Source of the DNA: Armatimonadota bacterium | GTDB taxonomy: Bacteria > Armatimonadota > UBA5829 > DTJY01 | Direction: 5' to 3' | Assembly (NCBI GenBank): GCA_017993055.1 | Contig: JAGONM010000034.1 | Span: 1 to 36,725 of the forward strand | DNA length: 36,725 nucleotides | In this document: positions 17,892 through 25,270 of the stretch, one piece after another | How positions within the stretch are numbered: the stretch's first letter is position 1 | Layout of the letters: every line of letters begins with the position of its first letter | The notes under the pieces: generated by a model | Seen by the model: only the letters and a program-made list of their open reading frames with translations | What the model was told of the DNA's origin: nothing | Database searches by the model: none | Position numbers and translations under genes: made by a program

Positions 17892-19118
17892 CTATCCCGC
17901 ATTCGTGAGGTTCGTGATGACCGCAAGCATCGGCATGAACATCGCCACGACGATGAATCCGACAGCGCCACCCAGGAAGACGATCATGAGAGGCTCAATG
18001 GCGGACGTCAGGCTCTGCAGGGCAACGTCAACTTCGGACTCGTAGAAGTCCGCGATCTTTCCGAGCATCTGATCGAGCGCGCCCGACTCCTCGCCGATAT
18101 TGATCATCTGTACTACCATCGGCGGGAAGAGCTTGCTCTTCTGAAGCGGGTCGCCGATCCGGTCGCCCTCACGAATCCTTGTCCTCGCCTCCAGGATGGC
18201 GTCACCGATGACGTCGTTCGCGACAGTGCCGGCGACCGTCTCCATCGCCTGCAAGATCGGCACGCCGCTGACCAGCAGAGTGCCCAGCGTCCTCGAGAAC
18301 CGGGCAAGACATATTTTGTGGTTCAGTTTCCCAAAGACCGGAGCCTTGAGCTTGAACCAGTCGAATGACCGCCGGCCCACTTTCGTCTTGACGAACATTC
18401 GGAAAGCAGTGACGAAGACGATCAGAATCAGAATCATGAAATACCACTTGCTGGTAAGGAAGTGGCTGAAGTTCATGAGCATCAGCGTCATGGCCGGCAT
18501 CTCAGTATCCTTCATCCCGAGTTCTTTGAACAGGTCCATGAACTTGGGCAGAATGACCGTGACCAGACCTATGACGATGACCAAGGCGACTATCATGACG
18601 ATCACGGGATAGGTCATCGCGCCCTTGACTTTGCGGCGGAGTTCCATATCCTTTTCGAGGAATGTGGACAGCCTGTGCAGGCTTTCCTCAAGCGCGCCGC
18701 CAACCTCACCGGCCCGGATCAGACCGATGAACAGGTTACTGAAGACGTTGGGGTACTTCGCCATCGCCTTGGAGAGCGTCTGACCGGCCTGCACTTCCTG
18801 CTCGATGTCCTGAATAACCCTTCGGAGTTTTGCGCTCTGGGTCTGCTCGCTGAGAACGTTCAGGCATCTGACCAGTGACACGCCCGCGTCAACCATGGTC
18901 GAGAACTGGCGGCAGAATATGGACAGGTCGGTCAGTTTGACGCGTCCGAAGCCGCCGCCTGCCGATTTCGGCCGGGCCGACTTGACCTGTTGGATCTTCA
19001 TGACCATGTAGCCCTGCTCCTGGAGCTTTCGCGCCAGTGCAGCCTCGCTCTCGGCATCGGAACTGCCCTGCCTCAGAGCGCCGGTCGTGTCCTTAAATGT
19101 GTACGCGAAACTCGGCAT
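17892..19118 (-). CDS. pilC: Type IV pilus inner-membrane platform protein PilC (GspF family)
   Basis: This protein of 408 residues has the opening MPSFAYTFKDTTGALRQG, typical of PilC/GspF. Two T2SSF domains follow: one with FCRQFSTMVDAGVSLVRCLN, then a repeat with RFSRTLGTLLVSGVPILQAM. Each is followed by membrane helices (VIVMIVALVIVIGLVTVIL; the C-terminus ends PLMIVFLGGAVGFIVVAMFMP). PilC couples the ATPases PilB and PilT to pilus assembly and disassembly. I chose the ATG at 19118 because GGAGGTGAT lies just upstream; an in-frame upstream ATG at 19154 has no such site. The gene is 42 bases after the pilT stop. Confidence 0.97.
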   Translation of the reverse strand: MPSFAYTFKDTTGALRQGSSDAESEAALARKLQEQGYMVMKIQQVKSARPKSAGGGFGRVKLTDLSIFCRQFSTMVDAGVSLVRCLNVLSEQTQSAKLRRVIQDIEQEVQAGQTLSKAMAKYPNVFSNLFIGLIRAGEVGGALEESLHRLSTFLEKDMELRRKVKGAMTYPVIVMIVALVIVIGLVTVILPKFMDLFKELGMKDTEMPAMTLMLMNFSHFLTSKWYFMILILIVFVTAFRMFVKTKVGRRSFDWFKLKAPVFGKLNHKICLARFSRTLGTLLVSGVPILQAMETVAGTVANDVIGDAILEARTRIREGDRIGDPLQKSKLFPPMVVQMINIGEESGALDQMLGKIADFYESEVDVALQSLTSAIEPLMIVFLGGAVGFIVVAMFMPMLAVITNLTNAG

Positions 19119-19122
19119 CGAG

Positions 19123-19131
19123 ATCACCTCC
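19123..19131 (-). promoter_or_regulatory. RBS fixing the pilC start
   Basis: GGAGGTGAT, a near-perfect anti-SD match, placed 4 bases before the ATG at 19118 (7 from the GGAGGT core). It argues against the earlier in-frame ATG at 19154. Confidence 0.8.
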
Positions 19132-19160
19132 GGCCCGGAGTCCTGCCCGGGCATTCTGCG

Positions 19161-20327
19161 CTAGGCGTTGCCGCTCGGTCTGGCGCCCGCGCGACTGACG
19201 CCCCCAGTGGAAACCATCGTCTTGAACTCCTCCGGGTTCATCGCACGAGAGAGCGCCTCGTCGTAGCTGACCATGCCTCTCTGATAGAGATCTCGCAGGC
19301 TCTGGTCCATCGTCTGCATGCCCAGGGCCGCGCTCGTCTGAATCGCGGACGTGATCTGATGCGCTTTGGCCTCGCGGATCAAGTTGCGGATTGCAGGCGA
19401 AGCAGTCATGATTTCCATCGCGCAGATGCGGCCCGGCGTGCCCGCTCTCGGCAGCAGCGTCTGGCAAAGTACCGCCTCGAGGTTGTTCGACAGCATGAAG
19501 CGAATCTGTTCCTGCTGTTCCGGCGGAAAGACGTCCACCATGCGGTCCACGGTCTGCGGAGCGTTGTTGGTATGCAGGGTGGCAAAGACCAGGTGGCCCG
19601 TTTCCGCGCAGGTGATGGCGGTCGAGATAGTCTCCAGGTCGCGCATCTCACCCACCAGGATCACATCCGGATCCTCGCGCAGAGCGGCTCTCAGCGAGTT
19701 CGAGAACGACTTGGTGTCCAATCCCAGCTCGCGCTGGTTGATGACGCTCATCTTGTGCTGATGCAGATACTCGATCGGGTCCTCGATGGTAATGATGTGA
19801 TGCGCCACCTCGCTGTTGATCTGGTTGATCATCGCGGCCAGCGTGGTGGACTTGCCGGAACCTGTGGGACCGGTGACCAGTATCAACCCTCTGGGCTTCC
19901 TGGTCAGGTCCTCGAGAATCGGCGGGAGGCCGAGTTCGCGGATCGTGGGTATCCTGGTGGGAATGACTCTGAACGCGACCGCAACGTTGCCCTTGTCGCG
20001 GAAGATATTGACGCGGAATCGAGAGAGTTTGGCAATCGAGTATGAGAAGTCGAGTTCCAGGGCTGACTCGAAACGCTGAATCTGCTCGTCCGTGAGAATG
20101 TCATAGGCCAGTCTCTGGCTGTCTCGCGGCGTCAGCTTGTCGTAGTTAGTCTGTATCAGCTTGCCGTCAATGCGAAGCACCGGCGGAACACCGACTGCAA
20201 GATGCAGGTCTGACGCGCCCCTCTCTACTATCAGCCTGAGCAGATCATCCACATGGATCTCGTCCAGTGGGAGCGTTTTCGCCGTCGGACGCGGCGGCAT
20301 CTGAGTGGTTACCATTCCTTCCTGCAA
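19161..20327 (-). CDS. pilT: Type IV pilus retraction ATPase PilT
   Basis: This 388-residue hexameric ATPase powers pilus retraction. Visible motifs are GASDLHL near the N-terminus, Walker A GPTGSGKST (about residue 153), the Asp box (ITIEDPIEYLH), Walker B (VILVGEMRD), and the His box GHLVFATLHTNN. The PilT-type tail has AIRNLIREAKAHQI, the AIRNLIRE motif known to be needed for retraction, followed by QTMDQSLRDLYQRG. Translation most likely starts at a TTG (20327), because GGAGGT lies 5 bases before it. The first ATG (20315) would be 17 bases from that site. The gene is 58 bases after the pilB stop. Confidence 0.97.
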   Translation of the reverse strand: MQEGMVTTQMPPRPTAKTLPLDEIHVDDLLRLIVERGASDLHLAVGVPPVLRIDGKLIQTNYDKLTPRDSQRLAYDILTDEQIQRFESALELDFSYSIAKLSRFRVNIFRDKGNVAVAFRVIPTRIPTIRELGLPPILEDLTRKPRGLILVTGPTGSGKSTTLAAMINQINSEVAHHIITIEDPIEYLHQHKMSVINQRELGLDTKSFSNSLRAALREDPDVILVGEMRDLETISTAITCAETGHLVFATLHTNNAPQTVDRMVDVFPPEQQEQIRFMLSNNLEAVLCQTLLPRAGTPGRICAMEIMTASPAIRNLIREAKAHQITSAIQTSAALGMQTMDQSLRDLYQRGMVSYDEALSRAMNPEEFKTMVSTGGVSRAGARPSGNA

Positions 20328-20332
20328 AACAC

Positions 20333-20338
20333 ACCTCC
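20333..20338 (-). promoter_or_regulatory. RBS selecting the TTG start of pilT
   Basis: GGAGGT followed by 5 bases and TTG. The spacing favours the TTG over the ATG four codons later, which would tend to lower the initiation rate. Confidence 0.7.
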
Positions 20339-20385
20339 GGATGTGCGCGACTCAAGGACAGCGCCGAGGCTCAGCATGAGCCGGC

Positions 20386-22182
20386 TCAGTGCTGTCCGGC
20401 AGTGAAGACTACCTTCCTGACCTCTTCGGAGGTGGTGACCCCGGTGAGCACCTTCTCGAGACCATCCTCGCGAAGCTCGGTCATGCCGTTGGCCTTGGCC
20501 GCCTCGCGGATATCCGCAAGCGGCGCCCGGCGCACTATCAACTCGGCTATTTCATCGTTCATCGTCATCAACTCGTGGATTCCGGTACGTCCCTTGTACC
20601 CGGTGTGCCTGCATACCTCGCAACCGCGGCCTCTCGCCAGAGTAACCATCTCGTCCTTATCCTTTGGTTGGTAGCCGAGAACCCTCAGATCGGTTGCAGG
20701 AGTCTGGTACTCCTCCTTGCAGTTGGAGCAGACTTTTCGGGCGAGCCTCTGGGCACAGACGCCGATGACCGTGGCCGAGATCAGGTAAGGCTCCACGCCC
20801 ATATCCACCATTCGGATGACCGCGGACGGCGCATTGTTCGTGTGCAGAGTGGACAGCACGAGGTGGCCTGTGAGCGATGCCTCGACCGCGATCTCGGCGG
20901 TCTCAAGGTCTCTCATTTCACCGACCATGATGATATCGGGGTCCTGCCTCAGGAACGATCGAAGGGCGGTGCCGAAAGTCAGCCCCGCCTTGACGTTGAC
21001 CTGCACCTGCGAGATACCGTTCAACTGGTACTCGACCGGATCCTCGACCGTGATGATATTCTTGTCCACGGAGTTGATCTTGTGCAGTACTGAGTATTGG
21101 GTGGTGGTCTTTCCGCTACCTGTCGGGCCGGTGGACAGGACCATTCCGTTAGGCTGGACTATGAGTTCTTCGAGTCTCGCAAGCGTCGCGGGATTGAAGC
21201 CGAGCTTGCTCATGCCGATCATGACGCTCGACTTGTCGAGGATTCGGCATACGATCTTCTCTCCGTAGACGGTCGGCAGGCAGCTCACGCGAAGGTCGTA
21301 GTCTTTGCCGTCCTTTCGGACGCCGATGCGGCCGTCTTGAGGGACACGCCGTTCGGCGATGTTCATGTCGGCCATGATCTTGAACCGGGAGATCAGCGGG
21401 GCCTGGATATACTTCGGGACTGTCATCTCTTCGTGCAGCACGCCGTCAACACGGTATCGCACGCGGACGTGCCGCCTGTCGGGTTCGACGTGAATATCGC
21501 TGGCACCCATTCCGACGGCCTGCTGGATCACAACATTCGCGACCTTGATGATCGGGGCTTCTTCGGCAACCTTCGCCAGCGCGTCGGCATCCTCTTCATC
21601 GGCCTCACCGCGAGACTTGTAGGCATCAATGGCGTCCTGCACGCTGGCCATCCCCGTGCCGCCGCCGACGCTGCTGGAAGTTGCCAGCAGACCGGCCAAG
21701 CCGCCGGCACCGGGAGCCTCGCTCCCTTCTGATGCCGCATCGCCCCCGTTTCCGGAGTAGTTGCGGTCTATTGCCTCGAGGATCGCGTTCTCGGTTGACA
21801 GGACCGGGGTGACCTGAAGGCGGGTGACCGAGCGCAGATCATCCAGCGCCATGATGTTGTTGACGTCCGCCATCGCGACGCTCAACTTGCTGCCGTTCTT
21901 GAAGATCGGCATCACCTTGTGCCGCCGGGCTATATTCTCAGGCACGGCTTTGATCGCGTTGGGGTCTATCTTCTGCGTGGTGAGGTCCACGAACGCGATA
22001 TTCAACTGGCGCGCGCGCGCTTGCACGACCTGTTTCTCATTGGCAAAACCCAGGTCAATGACGATCTGGCCGATCTCCCCCGGAGCCGCCTTCTGGGCCT
22101 CTCTGATCTGCTGCAACTGCTCAGGGGTGATCACCTGCGCTTCGACCAGAAGATCCGCGATGTCTTTTCGTACTGTTGCCAT
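20386..22182 (-). CDS. pilB: Type IV pilus assembly ATPase PilB (GspE family)
   Basis: This 598-residue protein has an N-terminal MshEN/T2SSE_N domain (about residues 1-140; IGQIVIDLGFANEKQV, FVDLTTQKIDPNAIKAVPE). A low-complexity Gly/Ser/Ala linker (about 145-190) follows, then the ATPase core. Core motifs are GASDIHVEPD, Walker A GPTGSGKTTT (about 351), the Asp box TVEDPVEYQL, Walker B (IIMVGEMRD) and the His box (GHLVLSTLHTNN). The tetracysteine zinc site is CSNC plus CEVC (about 483 and 522), typical of extension ATPases and absent from PilT. It drives pilus extension with PilC. The ATG at 22182 lies 11 bases after GGGGAGG. A promoter lies directly upstream. Confidence 0.97.
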   Translation of the reverse strand: MATVRKDIADLLVEAQVITPEQLQQIREAQKAAPGEIGQIVIDLGFANEKQVVQARARQLNIAFVDLTTQKIDPNAIKAVPENIARRHKVMPIFKNGSKLSVAMADVNNIMALDDLRSVTRLQVTPVLSTENAILEAIDRNYSGNGGDAASEGSEAPGAGGLAGLLATSSSVGGGTGMASVQDAIDAYKSRGEADEEDADALAKVAEEAPIIKVANVVIQQAVGMGASDIHVEPDRRHVRVRYRVDGVLHEEMTVPKYIQAPLISRFKIMADMNIAERRVPQDGRIGVRKDGKDYDLRVSCLPTVYGEKIVCRILDKSSVMIGMSKLGFNPATLARLEELIVQPNGMVLSTGPTGSGKTTTQYSVLHKINSVDKNIITVEDPVEYQLNGISQVQVNVKAGLTFGTALRSFLRQDPDIIMVGEMRDLETAEIAVEASLTGHLVLSTLHTNNAPSAVIRMVDMGVEPYLISATVIGVCAQRLARKVCSNCKEEYQTPATDLRVLGYQPKDKDEMVTLARGRGCEVCRHTGYKGRTGIHELMTMNDEIAELIVRRAPLADIREAAKANGMTELREDGLEKVLTGVTTSEEVRKVVFTAGQH

Positions 22183-22238
22183 CCTACTAACGGCCTCCCC
22201 AATCTCCTGCCGCCAAGCCTGCGACTGCCATTCTTGAC

Positions 22239-22268
22239 ATTATATCAGCACCGGACCCTCTCCCGCAA
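22239..22268 (-). promoter_or_regulatory. Sigma70-like promoter for the pil operon
   Basis: Minus-strand -35 TTGCGG (22268-22263), an 18-base spacer, and a consensus -10 TATAAT (22244-22239). It lies in the gap between aroE and pilB, and transcription would begin about 50 bases before the pilB ATG. The -10 is perfect; the -35 matches at four of six positions. Confidence 0.7.
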
Positions 22269-22274
22269 GCACCG

Positions 22275-23159
22275 TCAGCGGCCTGCGGTCATCATCTCGA
22301 GCCCGGCCAGGACCGCTTGTTCCATCACGTCAGTCGGCGGCTTTCGGCCGGTCCAAATCTCGAACGATATTGCCCCCTGGTGAACCAACATCCCGACTCC
22401 GTTGGCTGTCCGCGCCCCCGCAGTCGCCGCGGCATCCAGAAGGCGGGTTTTCAGAGGATTGTAGATAAGATCGTACACGAAAAGCCGATCGTGCATCCAT
22501 TCGGACGGGATCGGCTGTTTGTCGGTATCAGGATGCATTCCCACCGAAGTGCAGTTGACCAGCAAATCGGCTTCCGCTATCTCCCGCCGGGCATCAGGAC
22601 TGTTCAGCGCCACAGCTCGCAGGGATTGGCGGCCTTCGGGCAGAACGCCGTTCAACTCGGAGACCAAATCAACGCCCCTGATCGCGGTACGATTCAGCAC
22701 GCTGACCATCGCGCCCCTCGCTGCAAGCGCATATGCAACCGCTCTCGCCGAACCTCCGGCCCCCAGAAGTGCGGCACGGCTGCCTTCAGCCGATTTCCCC
22801 TCGGCCTCAAGCGCTCTCATGAACCCTTCACCGTCGGTGCTGTATCCCCTCAACTCACCATCCACATTGTGAACGGTGTTCACCGATCCGATTCGATGGG
22901 CCTCGTCACTCACGGAGTCCATCAAGCCAACCGCGCGCTCCTTGTGCGGGATCGTCAGGTTTGCTCCGACCATACCGAGCGTCCTGACCGCATCGAGCGC
23001 AGCGGGCAAATCTTCGGGACTGATGCTGAACGGAACGTACACACAGTCGAGATTCAGCTCCCGGAACGCCGCGTTCTGCATTCCCGGAGAAAGACTGTGC
23101 CGAACCGGATACCCGAAAACGGCGACTACGCTTGTACGTCCGGTCAACGTCCCTGTCAA
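22275..23159 (-). CDS. aroE: Shikimate dehydrogenase
   Basis: This 294-residue enzyme carries out NADPH-dependent reduction of 3-dehydroshikimate to shikimate in the aromatic amino acid pathway. The substrate-binding SLSP (HSLSPGMQN), catalytic Lys in NLTIPHKE and Asp in YSTDGEG are all present. The Rossmann fold has GAGGSARAVAYAL, followed by NRT, the NADP-phosphate-binding motif. The C-terminal GVGMLVHQGAISFEIWTG is the family ending. It starts at a TTG one base after the yqeG stop, with GAGG 8 bases upstream, so translation is probably coupled to yqeG. A second in-frame TTG lies four codons later (23147). Confidence 0.96.
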   Translation of the reverse strand: MTGTLTGRTSVVAVFGYPVRHSLSPGMQNAAFRELNLDCVYVPFSISPEDLPAALDAVRTLGMVGANLTIPHKERAVGLMDSVSDEAHRIGSVNTVHNVDGELRGYSTDGEGFMRALEAEGKSAEGSRAALLGAGGSARAVAYALAARGAMVSVLNRTAIRGVDLVSELNGVLPEGRQSLRAVALNSPDARREIAEADLLVNCTSVGMHPDTDKQPIPSEWMHDRLFVYDLIYNPLKTRLLDAAATAGARTANGVGMLVHQGAISFEIWTGRKPPTDVMEQAVLAGLEMMTAGR

Positions 23160-23160
23160 C

Positions 23161-23751
23161 TCATCGCCTCGATTTACTTTGACTGCCGGGTGCGGCCGAT
23201 TGTTCCCGTTCCTCAGCGGTCTCAGCCAAACTATTAGACGACTTCGCCAGCGCTTTCAGGATCAGCCGCTCAAAGAAACGGCTGATCCTGGTGCCGAAGA
23301 ACTCGCGGCGGCCCATAGGCTTCACCAGCACCGTATAGAGACCAAGCCTGTTACCACCTAATATATCGGTAAAAATCTGATCGCCCACTACTGCAGCGCG
23401 CTCCACAGGGACCTGGAGGAGTTCGAGCGCGGGCCGAAACGCGCTCCTCAGAGGCTTGAGCCTTCCCTTGACGAACGGCACTCGAAGCTGCTCAGCCAGA
23501 CGCCTGAGCCTGCCGGGATATCGGGTGTTGGAGACTATGCACATTCGCACGCCCTGCTTCTCGACATCCCGCAACCAGGACACGACCTCCACCGGCACGT
23601 CATAGCCGTGCCAGGGAACGAGGGTGTTGTCGAGATCCAGCAAGAGAGCCTCGATGCCGCGCGACTTCAGATCGGCGACGTCCACCGAAACGATCGAGTC
23701 GGCAGTGCGGTTCGGGCGGCATATCTCGAGGATGTCCAGCAGCCTACCCAC
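23161..23751 (-). CDS. YqeG family HAD-IIIA phosphatase
   Basis: The product has 196 residues. HAD motif I is DLDNTLVPWHG (nucleophile Asp and general acid Asp), motif II lies in CIVSNTRYPGRL, a conserved Lys is in GRLKPLRSAF, and motif III is VGDQIFTDILGGNRLG. This is the YqeG/HAD-IIIA phosphatase family; the substrate is not established. The reading frame is open far upstream, but the GTG at 23751 has GGAGG 7 bases before it and overlaps the mltG stop by 8 bases, so I take that as the start. The basic, low-complexity C-terminus (about residues 170-196) is not part of the domain. It sits directly before aroE, a common type of neighbourhood in Gram-positive genomes. Confidence 0.92.
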   Translation of the reverse strand: MGRLLDILEICRPNRTADSIVSVDVADLKSRGIEALLLDLDNTLVPWHGYDVPVEVVSWLRDVEKQGVRMCIVSNTRYPGRLRRLAEQLRVPFVKGRLKPLRSAFRPALELLQVPVERAAVVGDQIFTDILGGNRLGLYTVLVKPMGRREFFGTRISRFFERLILKALAKSSNSLAETAEEREQSAAPGSQSKSRR

Positions 23752-24742
23752 CTCGTTCCCTCCGGGCCTTCTTGATCGCCTGCTGATGTTCGACGAATGT
23801 CCGGCTGAATATGTGAGAGCCGTCGGGTCTTGCCACGTAGTAGAGGTAGTCAACCGCGGCGGGATGCAGGGCGGACCTGACGGCATCCAGACCCGGCGAC
23901 GCGATCGGCCCCGGCGGAAGCCCGTCATTCCGATAGGTGTTGTAGGGCGAATCCACTTCCAGGTCTCCGTAGAAGACGCGCTCCTTGTGCCCTCCGAGGG
24001 CGTAGAGTACAGTAGCGTCTATCTCGAGCCGCATCCCTCTCCTCAGGCGATTGTGGATGACCGCGGATATCAGGGCGCGGTCCTTCGGGACCGCCGCCTC
24101 GCGCTCGACGAGCGATGCGATGGTGACGCACCGATGGAGGTCCATGCCACTCGATCTGAGGTCGTCCGCGACAGGCCCGACAATCTTCCGGCCGAACGCG
24201 TCCAGCATCATCCTGATTATGTCCTCCTCCCGCGCGCCGACAGGCACCAGATATGTGTCGGGGAAGAGGTACCCTTCCAGGTTGTCGCCGGGATGCTGCC
24301 AAGAGGTCGGGAACGACCGGCCGGAGTGACTTGCCAACTCGACGAAACGCTCCGCGCGGCCCAACTTCGCCTCATCCAGTCGCTCGCCGATGCGCCGGAT
24401 TGTGTACCCTTCCGGGATCGTGACCCATCGGGCTGAGACGTCGCCGCGGGCGATCTTACCCAACGCGGACAGAGGCCCGGCGGCAGGGTCAATCTCGTAT
24501 CCTCCCGGCTTCAGCGAACCGCTTCGACCAGTGACCGCCGCCAGCAGCTTGAAGCCGAATGCGCTGCGGACGGCACGGTGCCGCGCGAGGACCTCGGCGA
24601 CATGTGAGGCAGACGCTCCCTTGGGGATCATGACTGCGACCTTACCCTTCGGGCCCGTGGCGAGCATTACGAAGGCCAGCCACGCCAGTATCAGCACCAC
24701 CAGGGCAGCCGCTGCAACGGCAACTCGTCTACTCCTCGTCAT
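23744..24742 (-). CDS. mltG: Endolytic murein transglycosylase (YceG-like)
   Basis: This 332-residue, single-pass membrane enzyme cuts nascent glycan strands of peptidoglycan in the periplasm. An N-terminal membrane anchor (about residues 8-29) is followed by a LysM-like region and the YceG domain. Signature motifs are NLEGYLFPDTY, ASLVEREA (the Glu of this motif is the catalytic residue in the family) and SPYNTYRNDGLPPGPIASPG. The first 14 bases overlap the end of ruvX, and GAGGG lies 9 bases before the ATG. The ruvX-mltG pairing is a widespread arrangement. Confidence 0.96.
   Translation of the reverse strand: MTRSRRVAVAAAALVVLILAWLAFVMLATGPKGKVAVMIPKGASASHVAEVLARHRAVRSAFGFKLLAAVTGRSGSLKPGGYEIDPAAGPLSALGKIARGDVSARWVTIPEGYTIRRIGERLDEAKLGRAERFVELASHSGRSFPTSWQHPGDNLEGYLFPDTYLVPVGAREEDIIRMMLDAFGRKIVGPVADDLRSSGMDLHRCVTIASLVEREAAVPKDRALISAVIHNRLRRGMRLEIDATVLYALGGHKERVFYGDLEVDSPYNTYRNDGLPPGPIASPGLDAVRSALHPAAVDYLYYVARPDGSHIFSRTFVEHQQAIKKARRERGG
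23759..23763 (-). promoter_or_regulatory. RBS selecting the GTG start of yqeG
   Basis: GGAGG with a 7-base spacer to GTG at 23751. It lies inside the last codons of mltG, as expected for coupled translation. Confidence 0.65.
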
Positions 24743-25178
24743 CGGCGCGTTCCCTCGGCGCGGAGGACTTCCGCGAATCCATGTAGGTCTGCAGTATGAC
24801 GGCCGCGGCGTGCATGTCTATGATCTCTCTACGCTTCTCTCGCCTGTGTCCTGTCTCGATCAGCATCCGTTCAGCTTCGGCGGTAGTCAGTCGCTCATCC
24901 CAGGTCTCGATCGGAACCCGCATCCGCCTGCGCAACTCGTCCACGAATGCCAGCACTTTCTCAGCCTGAACGCCGGTCTCGCCTGAGAGCATTATCGGTA
25001 CGCCGACGACTATCCGCTCCACCTCGTGCTGCTCGGCCAACTCGCGCAACCTGCCGATGTCCTTCCGCACGCTATCAGTGCGCTTCAGCACGGTTACGGG
25101 ATGCGCGCCGAGGCCCAACTCGTCGCTCACCGCAACGCCGATTGTCCTGTCGCCAATATCCAGGCCCATCAACCGCAT
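24729..25178 (-). CDS. ruvX: Putative Holliday junction resolvase YqgF/RuvX
   Basis: This 149-residue RNase H-fold protein has the catalytic Asp motif MGLDIGDRTIGVAVSD, then VVGVPIMLSGETG, the WDERLTTAEAERML motif, and the C-terminal DMHAAAVILQTYM with a metal-binding Asp. The family acts in 16S rRNA 5' processing and has Holliday-junction resolvase-like folding. The start ATG at 25178 has AGGCGG nearby; a second ATG three codons later (25169) is possible. It lies 92 bases after alaS. Confidence 0.94.
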   Translation of the reverse strand: MRLMGLDIGDRTIGVAVSDELGLGAHPVTVLKRTDSVRKDIGRLRELAEQHEVERIVVGVPIMLSGETGVQAEKVLAFVDELRRRMRVPIETWDERLTTAEAERMLIETGHRREKRREIIDMHAAAVILQTYMDSRKSSAPRERADDEE

Positions 25179-25270
25179 ATATATCTACCGCCTGCACAAA
25201 CTGGTATATACGCCATGCTTGGCAACTTGGAATCATCGTTCGGGGAAGCTGAGGAAGTGATGATCGGAGT

